DNA from: Leptospira venezuelensis
GTDB taxonomy: Bacteria > Spirochaetota > Leptospiria > Leptospirales > Leptospiraceae
NCBI RefSeq assembly: GCF_002150035.1
Contig: NZ_NETS01000010.1
Coordinates: 1,054,001 to 1,118,000 of the forward strand
DNA length: 64,000 nt
Reading direction: 5' to 3'
Numbering within the stretch: position 1 is the first letter of the stretch; the number at the start of each line of letters is the position of its first letter. Positions 36,622 to 44,159 of the stretch are shown piece by piece. A program made the translations under genes and the position numbers. The notes beneath the pieces are model-generated. The model ran no database searches. It was not told the DNA's origin and worked only from the letters and a program-made list of their open reading frames with translations.

Positions 36622-36748
36622 AAAATGATCCTTATAAAACCGATACATAAGAGATAGATCGGTTAAGAATTTAGATATTTCGGATTAACGGAATGTTCTC
36701 GTACCCTTGAATTTTATTCGGATTTTTAAATCCTTCTTTTCAATCCCG

Positions 36749-36765
36749 AATAAGAAATTCTTATT
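36749..36765 (+). promoter_or_regulatory. 17-bp inverted repeat directly before the kinase start
   Basis: AATAAGAA-A-TTCTTATT is a perfect inverted repeat ending 3 bases before the ATG of the histidine kinase, where the Shine-Dalgarno would be expected. It could be an operator or an RNA hairpin affecting initiation; no GGAG-like site is present otherwise. Confidence 0.4.
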
Positions 36766-36768
36766 TGA

Positions 36769-39171
36769 ATGTTCACGGCAGTAAGAATGATTTTACAACG
36801 TCTTAAAAGATCGATTTCTCCCCCATTGTCAGCAGACCCCGAAAAAGACGTTTCGATCAGACTTCTTTATGGTCTGATGTATGTCACTTTCGCAGTAGCA
36901 GTTTTATATCGGATACTTCATCCACTTATTTCTGAAAAACCGAAGAACGCGTATTACTCTTTCTATCTCATTCCAACTGCAGTGATCATTTGCCACCTTC
37001 TCGCAAAATCGGGAAGGATAAAGCTCGGCGCACATATCATGATCTTCTTACAATGGTTGGCTCTTTGTATTGTATCAATGAGAGAAGGTGGAGTCTATGC
37101 CACATCATTCTCTCAATTTATGATCATTATAGTGTTGGCATCTTTGATTCTAGGACAGGGCGGAGCATTATTCTATGCACTTCTCTCATTCTTCACAGGG
37201 CTTTTAAGTATTTATTTGAAATCAAAGGGAATGATACCTGCTCCAAATTATCCTACTGGAGAATGGTCTGCATTTATAGGGAATTCCGTAGGTTTATTTA
37301 TGTCTTGGATCCTGATGAAATTTGGTTTATCAGGATTATCTAAAATACGAGAAGAATTGTCTAGAGCTCAAATCGATGCCAAGTTAGGAGCGATCACTTT
37401 AAATTTGGAAACCAAAGAAGTGACTTTATCCAAAGAATATCGCATCATGCTCGGAAATAAGAGCGCCAAAGAATCTATTACAATTCATATGAATAAGTTC
37501 ATTGAAAAGTATGTGGAAGGCGAAGATAAAGAAAGGATACCGGCAATACTCGCAGAAGGTGCGCAATATTTTAGCGATCCGTCTTACGTTACTGAGTTTA
37601 TTTTTAGAACAAAAGGAGATGACGGCAAGACCAGATACATTTTGGCCAAGGGAAAATATAAAGATTCTATAATGGGTTATGGAACTGGCCAAGATATTAC
37701 GGAAAAACATATAGCCGGCGAGGAGATTAAAGCAAGTCAGGAATTATTTTCTAAAGTATTCAAACTAAGTCCATATGCAACTTCCATTTCAAATTTCGAG
37801 GATGGAAAATATGTAGATATAAATGATGGATTTACCGAATTACTCGGTTACACCAGAGAAGAAGTGATAGGTCGCACTAGCATTGAATTGGGGGTCTGGT
37901 TGCATCCGGCTGAAAGAGATTCCTTTAAAGAAAAGATCAAAAAAGACGGATTCTTATATAATGAAGAAGTAACATTTAGGGCCAAAGATGGGCGTTTGCT
38001 GCAAGTGGAGTTTTCTACTAGATTTGCGATCATCGACGGAGAAACCCGTATGATCAATATGGTGAAAGATATTTCTTCCAAAAAAGAAGCAGCAGAATTA
38101 AGAGTTTTGAATAATGAAATCTCTGCTCAAAACGAATTGATTGCAAAACAAAAAGCAGAATTAGAATCCACACTTGATTATCTTCAAAAGACGCAAAACC
38201 AACTGATACTTTCTGAAAAGATGGCTTCGCTTGGACAGTTGGTTGCTGGGATTGCACATGAGATCAATAATCCGATTGGAGTGATCCGAGCAGCGAATGA
38301 ATCTGTTAAAAGCCATTTTGATCGCGTCTTGGATAGAATGCAGGAAGCTGCTTCTGTCTTAGAAAATCTGGGTAATGATGCAAAGATAGAATTCCAAACC
38401 TTATTAAAGAAGGGAAGGGCTTATCAAGAAATTATTCCTCCTAAAGAAGTACGAGCTAAAACTAAAATTTTAGAATCTAGATTTAAGGAACTTGGAATTC
38501 CAGAAGCCAGAAATTTAGCGGAAGGTTTAGTAGAGGCAGGATTGGAAGATGCGTTAGAAGATTTTCCAAAACTATTCATCGGAGAAAAAATCCAACAAGT
38601 AATCCAGTATGCATTGGATGAGATCCAAGCGAGTAGAAGTTCCAAATTGGTGGATATGTCGGTAGATAGGACTTCTAAAATAGTATATGCGCTTAAGAAC
38701 TTTTCTCATTTCAGTAATGGTGGACCGAAGGCCCCCGTTGATATTAGAGAAAGTATAAATACAGTTCTTACAATCTATCAAAACCAATTGAAATCAGGAA
38801 TAGAGATCATAAAAGAATATGAACCAGAAACCCCTGTTGTCCAAGGATATTCAGATGATCTATTACATGTCTGGACCAACCTGATCTATAATGCTGCCCA
38901 AGCGATGGGATTCAAAGGAATCCTAAAAATAAATGTAGGCGGTGGAGGGGGGAAGGACCATATCTGCGTCAGAATTTCGGATAACGGACCTGGAATTCCT
39001 GAATCGATCCAAGAAAGAATTTTCGAACCATTCTTTACAACTAAAGCTCCCGGAGAAGGTTCCGGATTAGGCTTAGACATTGTAAAACGTATCGTGGAAA
39101 ACCACGGAGGATCGATCGGATTCGAAACTTCTCCCAAAGGCACAGCGTTCTTAGTAACTTTACCTCAATGA
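36769..39171 (+). CDS. PAS-domain sensor histidine kinase
   Basis: 800 residues. The N-terminus has about five to seven membrane helices (about 35-200), with a PAS-like segment, then a clear PAS domain (about 325-445, LFSKVFKLSPYATSISNFEDGKYVDINDG...). A coiled segment leads to the HisKA dimerisation region with phosphorylatable H497 in GIAHEINNP, and the HATPase region shows an N box (HVWTNLIYNAAQAMG), G1 (DNGPGIPESIQ) and G2 (GEGSGLGLDIV). No response regulator is adjacent, so it is an orphan kinase. The 3' end overlaps msrA by 7 bases. Confidence 0.9.
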   Translation: MFTAVRMILQRLKRSISPPLSADPEKDVSIRLLYGLMYVTFAVAVLYRILHPLISEKPKNAYYSFYLIPTAVIICHLLAKSGRIKLGAHIMIFLQWLALCIVSMREGGVYATSFSQFMIIIVLASLILGQGGALFYALLSFFTGLLSIYLKSKGMIPAPNYPTGEWSAFIGNSVGLFMSWILMKFGLSGLSKIREELSRAQIDAKLGAITLNLETKEVTLSKEYRIMLGNKSAKESITIHMNKFIEKYVEGEDKERIPAILAEGAQYFSDPSYVTEFIFRTKGDDGKTRYILAKGKYKDSIMGYGTGQDITEKHIAGEEIKASQELFSKVFKLSPYATSISNFEDGKYVDINDGFTELLGYTREEVIGRTSIELGVWLHPAERDSFKEKIKKDGFLYNEEVTFRAKDGRLLQVEFSTRFAIIDGETRMINMVKDISSKKEAAELRVLNNEISAQNELIAKQKAELESTLDYLQKTQNQLILSEKMASLGQLVAGIAHEINNPIGVIRAANESVKSHFDRVLDRMQEAASVLENLGNDAKIEFQTLLKKGRAYQEIIPPKEVRAKTKILESRFKELGIPEARNLAEGLVEAGLEDALEDFPKLFIGEKIQQVIQYALDEIQASRSSKLVDMSVDRTSKIVYALKNFSHFSNGGPKAPVDIRESINTVLTIYQNQLKSGIEIIKEYEPETPVVQGYSDDLLHVWTNLIYNAAQAMGFKGILKINVGGGGGKDHICVRISDNGPGIPESIQERIFEPFFTTKAPGEGSGLGLDIVKRIVENHGGSIGFETSPKGTAFLVTLPQ

Positions 39172-39695
39172 GTTTTCTTTTTTAGGAATTTCTCTATTTT
39201 AGGACGGATCACATAATGACAGTAAGGCTGTCCTGGATTCAGTCTGAAATAATTTTGATGATAATTTTCCGCGGGGAAAAATTTCTCTAAGGCCACAATC
39301 TCTGTTACGATAGGAGAGGCAAATTTGGGTCCTGCTTCTGTTCTGGAAGTTTCTGCAATTTCCTTCTGAGTTTGATTTTCATATAAAATGATACTTCTGT
39401 ATTGAGGCCCTTCGTCGTTACCTTGTTTGTTCCTTGTAGTTGGATCGTGAGCTTCCCAAAAAATTTGCAAAATGTCTTTATAGGAGATCTTAGTTGGATC
39501 AAATCCTACTCGGATCACTTCTGCATGACCCGTAAGTCCCGTACAAATTGATTTATAATTTGGTGCAGGATCATGTCCTCCTGCATAACCGGAGACAATA
39601 GATTCTACACCATCTACCAATTGATAGATCGCTTCGACACACCAAAAACATCCCCCACCTAAAATTGCATATTCCAGATCTTTTTGTTCTGACAT
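39165..39695 (-). CDS. msrA: Peptide methionine (S)-S-oxide reductase
   Basis: 176 residues, normal length. Repairs Met-S-sulfoxide in proteins. GGGCFWCVEAIYQ has the catalytic C16 of GCFW; SGYAGG and RVGFDPTKISYKDIL follow, and QGNDEGPQYRSIILY is a second conserved block. Starts with GGAGGATGGG upstream. The gene is convergent with, and overlaps by 7 bases, the histidine kinase. Confidence 0.95.
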   Translation of the reverse strand: MSEQKDLEYAILGGGCFWCVEAIYQLVDGVESIVSGYAGGHDPAPNYKSICTGLTGHAEVIRVGFDPTKISYKDILQIFWEAHDPTTRNKQGNDEGPQYRSIILYENQTQKEIAETSRTEAGPKFASPIVTEIVALEKFFPAENYHQNYFRLNPGQPYCHYVIRPKIEKFLKKKTH

Positions 39696-39813
39696 CCCAT
39701 CCTCCTCTATTATTAGATTTGATTCCGGTCAGAAAGTCAAATTGCGGAAACATTTTTCCGAATTTATTCCGAAAAAACGTAAGCGCTAAACACGAAATGA
39801 GACCGGGACGGGT

Positions 39814-40251
39814 ATGAAGTTCAAACTAATATTAAACCCCAAACCGATCAAAAGTAAATCGTGGAAAGCAAAGTCTCCCAGAGAATCTATGCCAGTTTGT
39901 ACATTGATACTTCCAGATAAGTTATACAAAAATTATCTGAAAAACTGGCACGGGTCAAGGCCAGGAGCAACATGTCTGAAGGATTTGTTACAACTATACG
40001 GACCGGATTTGCAATTCCAAGAAAAACTAAATCCTGATTCAGCTTTAATGATGTACCAAAAAAAGGAAGGAAGGAGGCAAGCGGGCTGGAATCGTCTGAA
40101 TTTTAGACCTGATCTGGAAGATTGGAATCTATTAGGGAATTATGCAAGAAAACACGGAGTTTCGAAGTGTTATTTGTTTACGTTTTTATTAAATAAATTC
40201 TTTTCGGATTCTCCTTCTTCGGAGGTTTCCAAAAAGAAGAAGGTGGCCTGA
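39814..40251 (+). CDS. DUF1564-family protein (Leptospira-specific)
   Basis: 145 residues. The middle and C-terminus (PDKLYKNYLKNWHGSRPGATCLKDLLQ, then MYQKKEGRRQAGWNRLNFRPDLEDWNLLGNYARKHGVSKCYLFTFLL) match the DUF1564 pattern 'YQ..E...Q..NFRP...DW..LG..A...G.S.C.LF..LL' that I associate with Leptospira. The N-terminal 45 residues are basic. The family often occurs in multiple copies per genome and its function is unknown. Isolated + strand gene between two minus-strand units. Confidence 0.8.
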   Translation: MKFKLILNPKPIKSKSWKAKSPRESMPVCTLILPDKLYKNYLKNWHGSRPGATCLKDLLQLYGPDLQFQEKLNPDSALMMYQKKEGRRQAGWNRLNFRPDLEDWNLLGNYARKHGVSKCYLFTFLLNKFFSDSPSSEVSKKKKVA

Positions 40252-40264
40252 TCGAAAATTACTC

Positions 40265-40684
40265 TTAACTTCGGATCGGATGAATAGGTTGTCCTGCACT
40301 TAATTTTGAGATTTCATCTTCTACAGAAACCAATCTATGGATTGTGGTATTTAGTAGTAGTGAGAAAAATTTAGGGTTTGTTTGTCCGATCCTATAGAAC
40401 ATTTCTTGATCCAAAATGCCTATCTTTGCTTTTTCAGTGATCACCCTTGCGGTCGCGGCTCTTGGCACATTATTGATCAATGCAATTTCTCCGAAAAATG
40501 ACCCTGGCTCTAAATTTCGAATTACCCTTTCCTCTCCGTCATAAGACTTTCTGATTTCTAGAGAGCCGGTAAAAACAAAATACATCATTCCATTAGAAGG
40601 ATCTTTCTCTTTAAAGACATCTTCTCCGGCTAGATAGGTTTTAACGGATACGTTATTGATGAACTCTAAAATATTGATTCCCAT
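40265..40684 (-). CDS. Cyclic-nucleotide-binding-domain protein
   Basis: 139 residues, a single CNBD without an effector domain. VSVKTYLAGEDVFKEKDPSNGMMYFVFTGSLEIRK and PGSFFGEIALINNVPRAATARVI are the beta-roll and phosphate-binding cassette; FGEIAL...RAAT has the canonical Arg that pairs with the cyclic-nucleotide phosphate. Downstream twin of the next gene, 1 base away, so a tandem duplication. Ligand not known. Confidence 0.88.
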   Translation of the reverse strand: MGINILEFINNVSVKTYLAGEDVFKEKDPSNGMMYFVFTGSLEIRKSYDGEERVIRNLEPGSFFGEIALINNVPRAATARVITEKAKIGILDQEMFYRIGQTNPKFFSLLLNTTIHRLVSVEDEISKLSAGQPIHPIRS

Positions 40685-40685
40685 C

Positions 40686-41216
40686 TTATGATTCCTTATT
40701 TGCGGCCGCTTCGGCAGGAGTTTCTTCTTGAGTGGCCTCAGTTTTTGTTGCTTCTGAAACTTCTGTTCGTTTTTCGGCTACTGGTGCTTCTGAAGATTTA
40801 GATTCTTCTTCTTTTTTGTGGATCTCTGTATAAAGAGTTTCCAGTTTCATCTCTGCTCTATTCAGTTTTTCGAAAGTGTTTTTGAGAAGTAAAAGTAAGA
40901 ATTGAGGACTGGTTTTTTCCAGTTTTTCGAAAACACCTTTGTTCAAGACTCCTAGTTTTGCAGAAGGAGAAAGAACTTGGACCGACATCGCTCTCGCTCT
41001 TCCTGAAATTAAAGCGATCTCTCCAAAAAATTCTCCAGGGAAAACTTCCTTAATGGATTTGTCTCCAGCATCAGGACGATTCTTGCTGACCATTAAATGT
41101 CCTTGAAAAAGGAAATACATGTTTCCGTCGGATTCTTCTCCTTCTTTGAATATGAAGGAATCTTTGGGATAAACCCGAGTAAAAACGCTATGAACGAAAT
41201 CCAGAATGGTCGGCAT
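40686..41216 (-). CDS. Cyclic-nucleotide-binding-domain protein with acidic tail
   Basis: 176 residues. CNBD 1-118: VYPKDSFIFKEGEESDGNMYFLFQGHLMVSK and PGEFFGEIALISGRARAMSVQVL, with the conserved Glu-x-Ala-Leu and Arg. A helix follows (RAEMKLETLYTEIH) and a 45-residue Glu/Ala/Thr-rich disordered tail. Paralogue of the following gene. The two may respond together to a cyclic nucleotide, but no output domain is present. Confidence 0.88.
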   Translation of the reverse strand: MPTILDFVHSVFTRVYPKDSFIFKEGEESDGNMYFLFQGHLMVSKNRPDAGDKSIKEVFPGEFFGEIALISGRARAMSVQVLSPSAKLGVLNKGVFEKLEKTSPQFLLLLLKNTFEKLNRAEMKLETLYTEIHKKEEESKSSEAPVAEKRTEVSEATKTEATQEETPAEAAANKES

Positions 41217-41316
41217 GTTTTTTAAGACGGGAAAAAGCCTACATATCCAAACCAGATTTAAAATTTTTCAAAAATCGTTTTCAGCGACCTGTTCTAAAAT
41301 GTGGTCCGACCTTGTT

Positions 41317-41841
41317 TCAGTCGAATCCATCCAAGCTTGCCAGCTTAAGAAATGAGAGCATAAAACTAATATAAACTATGATTTGAAATACTGCCGTAAA
41401 GATGAGATAGGCAGATCTGAATTTTAAACCAATCGTTCTAGTTAGAAAATTTTCCCAGGTTGCAACTAAGATAATAGGAACGGCCATTAGAAGTTCCGGT
41501 GTACTTATATCTGCTTTGAATAAACTTCCAACTTTAGAGCCAATTAAAAAAAGAACGAGGCTTAAAACGCTAAAAAGCAATGCTTCGAGACTTCTGTAAC
41601 CTTCTTGGGCTACAGAAAAATTTTCTAAGAATAAATTCCGAAAAAACGCAATTCCTGCATTATATAAAATTAATACAGTAATTACTAACCAGATTAGTCC
41701 TACAATCTCGGTATTTGTAGCAGACGTTTGACTTCTTGCTATAGGAGAAGAATAGGTCATCACAAAAATAAATATTGATATTGCGGAAACTATAGATAGA
41801 ACAAAGAGGATTAGAACAGGATTTAGAATTTTAGACTTCAA
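41317..41841 (-). CDS. Hypothetical four-to-five-TM membrane protein
   Basis: 174 residues, with hydrophobic helices at about 6-28, 48-68, 87-108, 118-134 and 146-168. EGYRSLEALLFSVLSLVLFLIG suggests a Yip1-like or DUF-type layout, but there is no diagnostic motif. Monocistronic, 476 bases downstream of the riboswitch-controlled gene's start. Function unknown. Confidence 0.65.
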   Translation of the reverse strand: MKSKILNPVLILFVLSIVSAISIFIFVMTYSSPIARSQTSATNTEIVGLIWLVITVLILYNAGIAFFRNLFLENFSVAQEGYRSLEALLFSVLSLVLFLIGSKVGSLFKADISTPELLMAVPIILVATWENFLTRTIGLKFRSAYLIFTAVFQIIVYISFMLSFLKLASLDGFD

Positions 41842-41983
41842 GTGCGCCTTCCGGTTTCGGAAAGGATCAAACTCTCTATATTTTCAGCAAGGAAAAGATA
41901 ATATTATAAGGACAGACCACCTATTTTAAGTAAGGTGATATTACGCGAATAACGTTATTGAAAAATAGATCTGTTATTCTTAT

Positions 41984-42017
41984 AAAAACGTTATACGTAG
42001 AGTATAGTTTTTTGAAA
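41984..42017 (-). terminator. Candidate terminator after the Usp-like gene
   Basis: On the minus strand, AAAAAC-TATAC-tctac-GTATA-acg-TTTTT forms a weak stem ending in a U-rich run, about 16 bases past the stop codon. The rest of 41842-42031 is AT-rich, with a 12-bp palindrome AATAACGTTATT and a CACCT...AGGTG hairpin; no gene is visible. Confidence 0.45.
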
Positions 42018-42031
42018 CTTCGATCTTATTT

Positions 42032-42739
42032 TCAAATTCCCTTTCTTAAGATCAGAAAGGAGAGCCCTTTTCTATCCAGTAAAACCGAATGAAATGATTT
42101 ATACGTACTATAATCCAAAATTGCCAGATTCTTTGTTTGGTCTGCGGCCGCGTTCAGAGAGAATGGGATCCAAGGTTTGAACTGATTGGCTTGGCCTAGA
42201 CCAAACTCTGATTGATTCACTCCAGAAAGAACAGGGATCGGTTTTTCTATAAATGCAGAAAGACCGGAAGAGAATGGAAAAAGCGGAGCAGAATCCAAAC
42301 CAGGAGAGTAGATGATCGGCTCTATAGGTGAGATAAGTCCGTTATCCGCAAGAACTGCAATATCAAGGTCGGATAAATGTCTGAGCACATCGCCAACTTT
42401 TCCACCTAACAAATCATCAGAGAATAAAGAGCGAGCGGCTCCTAATAGAAGCAAGTCGATTTCCTTACTTTTTGCAATCTCTACAATCCCTGGAACAATC
42501 CAGTCGGAAGGGAATCCTACAGTTTCAAAACTGAATTCAGAACCGGCAGCTTCTTCTCTAACTGCTTGGAAAATTTCATCTTCTTCTAATATAGGAAATC
42601 CTTCCGATTTGGATTCCACTGAAACGACGTGTAACGCTACTATAGAAAGATTCTCTTTGGATTTAGAGAATAGAGCCCTCGTTAGCCCGAAAAGTTTTGC
42701 TCCCATCTTGGGATTGGCAAACGAAATTAGAACTTTCAT
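42032..42739 (-). CDS. Universal stress protein-like domain protein under c-di-AMP riboswitch control
   Basis: 235 residues. The N-terminal 130 residues read as a Usp fold: KVLISFANPKMGAKLFGLTRALF, LSIVALHVVSVES and DLLLLGAARSLFSDDLLGGKVGDVLRHLSDLDIAVLAD, the last ending like the Usp ATP-binding loop G-x2-G-x9-G(S). The second half is more divergent. Such domains are found as C-terminal parts of CPA2 cation/proton antiporters, so this may be a free-standing antiporter-type regulatory domain. It has a perfect AGGAGG 5 bases before the ATG and a c-di-AMP riboswitch with terminator upstream. The next upstream gene is a TMEM175-type channel. Role inferred: K+/osmotic response. Confidence 0.7.
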   Translation of the reverse strand: MKVLISFANPKMGAKLFGLTRALFSKSKENLSIVALHVVSVESKSEGFPILEEDEIFQAVREEAAGSEFSFETVGFPSDWIVPGIVEIAKSKEIDLLLLGAARSLFSDDLLGGKVGDVLRHLSDLDIAVLADNGLISPIEPIIYSPGLDSAPLFPFSSGLSAFIEKPIPVLSGVNQSEFGLGQANQFKPWIPFSLNAAADQTKNLAILDYSTYKSFHSVLLDRKGLSFLILRKGI

Positions 42740-42785
42740 TTTCGCCTCCTAGGTTATAATTACCCCGGAACTATTTCACTGGTTG

Positions 42786-42815
42786 AAAAAATCCCAGGGT
42801 CAGAATGAGCCGGGA
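42786..42815 (-). terminator. Riboswitch expression-platform terminator
   Basis: On the minus strand TCCCGG (42815-42810) pairs with CTGGGA (42797-42792) with one G-T wobble, followed by six U residues. It lies between the c-di-AMP aptamer and the Usp-like start, as expected for an OFF switch by transcription termination. Confidence 0.8.
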
Positions 42816-42839
42816 AGATTGGAAGGAACTCCTGTCTTC

Positions 42840-42960
42840 TCTCCATGCTTACGAAGTTAGCTGACGGGCTAGGAAAGAGAGATTTCCCCCGTAAGAAACG
42901 GTTAGCCCCAAAAATTGGTTCCTCCGCTCCGATTTCTGTCGGATTAAGCAGACTCGCAAG
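42840..42960 (-). promoter_or_regulatory. c-di-AMP riboswitch (ydaO/yuaA class)
   Basis: Read on the minus strand, GCTTAAT (42949-42943) is followed by GAGCGG-GGAACCAA, TTTTTGGGGCTAACCG, GGGGGAAATCTCTCTTTCC and AGCCCGTCAGCTAAC, ending in TCGTAAGC (42847). This matches, in order and spacing, the conserved blocks of the ydaO aptamer as I know them from Bacillus (GCUUAAU, GAGCGG, CC..UUUGGGG, CUUUCC, CCCGUCAGCUAAC, CGUAAGC). Family knowledge: c-di-AMP binding normally prevents expression of K+-transport or osmotic genes. The switch covers the leader of the Usp-like gene. Confidence 0.9.
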
Positions 42961-43050
42961 GAAGTGTAGCTAGAAAAATGAATTTGTCAAGTAGTAGATT
43001 GAAGTGTTTATGGGCCGACTATAAGACAAACAAATGAATTCAGGATTCTT

Positions 43051-43743
43051 TTAAGCTGGTTTTCTTTTTCGAAATAACCAAGTTGTCGGAACCAAATACA
43101 TTAGTATCAATATCACAAAGCCTGCGATACTCAACCACACGTTTATGAAAGCAAGAATAGTTACAAAAGAGTAAATATAAGGGCCTTTTATAAAATGTTT
43201 AGAGATCATTTCAATTTCTGCAATATCAGCATCAGGATTTCTGAGATATTCTTTTTTAACTCCATATCTCCAGACTAGATTAAAGGGAATTCCACCTAAA
43301 GCAATCCAGCCACCGTAAATCAAAGCTGCAATTTTGGAGTTTTCATTATCTAAAAGAATATATTCTCCTAACATTTCTGAACAAAAGGGGATAATGATTA
43401 TGTTTAATAAAAGTAAGTTATTTAGGATGGTTAAGTTATGATCCACATACTTTACGTATCTGAAAATTGTATGGTGATTTGTCCAAACAACTGTGATGAT
43501 CATAAAGCTAATCAAAAAACTTAAATAAGCAGGCCAGGCTTCTCCCAAGGCAACTAATAGATTTTTAGAACCGATCTGCTCTGGAGTTGGGATCTTTATT
43601 TCAAGCGCCATTAGAGTTAATGCGATAGAAAAGATTGCGTCACTATAAGCAACAGTCCGTCCTGATTCTGTCAAAACAGGAGAAGGTTGTGAGATTGCGA
43701 TAGTCTCTGTTTGCTTTTTTGATTTAGTTTTTTTAGCGGCCAT
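43051..43743 (-). CDS. TMEM175/DUF1211-type potassium channel
   Basis: 230 residues, with a Lys/Thr-rich N-terminal tail, then RTVAYSDAIFSIALTLMALEIKIP, the R-x-x-(F/Y)-S-D helix of the TMEM175/DUF1211 family, and further helices (FLISFMIITVVWTNHHTIFRY, LNNLLLLNIIIIPFCSEML, and so on), six in all. The second conserved block ('W..HH' in VVWTNHHTIF) is as in family members. Predicted K+-permeable channel in the inner membrane. It lies just upstream of the c-di-AMP riboswitch on the same strand. Tetramer of six-helix units expected, as single-repeat bacterial TMEM175. Confidence 0.85.
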   Translation of the reverse strand: MAAKKTKSKKQTETIAISQPSPVLTESGRTVAYSDAIFSIALTLMALEIKIPTPEQIGSKNLLVALGEAWPAYLSFLISFMIITVVWTNHHTIFRYVKYVDHNLTILNNLLLLNIIIIPFCSEMLGEYILLDNENSKIAALIYGGWIALGGIPFNLVWRYGVKKEYLRNPDADIAEIEMISKHFIKGPYIYSFVTILAFINVWLSIAGFVILILMYLVPTTWLFRKRKPA

Positions 43744-43784
43744 CTTTTTCCTAAAAGCCGAGTTCCCCCGGCTTTATCAAGTCA

Positions 43785-44099
43785 TTACTTAATATAGGAA
43801 CAGCAATAGTCGCTCAGTTTTTTAACATTCAGTTTGAATTTGGAATTTGCAGGAACTTCAAAAGATTGTCCACCTTTGATTTCTTTCCATTCAGGATTTC
43901 CAGGTAGTTGGACCAACAGATCTCCATCTAGAATTTCCATAATTTCTTTATCATCAGTTCCGAATTCGTATTCTCCTGGCATTAGGATACCTAGGGTCTT
44001 CTTTTCTCCGTTAGAGAATAATACAGTTCGACTGGTGACCTTACCGTCAAAGTATACATTCGCTTTTTTAATTACTGTTACGTTCTCGAATTGTTGCAT
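43785..44099 (-). CDS. ppnP: Pyrimidine/purine nucleoside phosphorylase PpnP (DUF1255)
   Basis: 104 residues, the family length. Phosphorolysis of nucleosides to base and ribose-1-phosphate. The cupin-like pattern AYFDGKVTSRTVLF, LGILMPGEYEFGTDDKEIMEILDGDLLVQLPG, GGQSFEVPANSKFKLNV, LSDYCCSYI matches E. coli YaiE/PpnP block by block (EYxFxTxxxExMxVxxG; FxVPxxSxFxL). Salvage role. Single gene with its ATG overlapping nothing. Confidence 0.9.
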   Translation of the reverse strand: MQQFENVTVIKKANVYFDGKVTSRTVLFSNGEKKTLGILMPGEYEFGTDDKEIMEILDGDLLVQLPGNPEWKEIKGGQSFEVPANSKFKLNVKKLSDYCCSYIK

Positions 44100-44159
44100 T
44101 ATAGAATAGCTCCGAAACTAAAATTTAGTACGGAGCTTAGAACGATACCAAATAATTTG

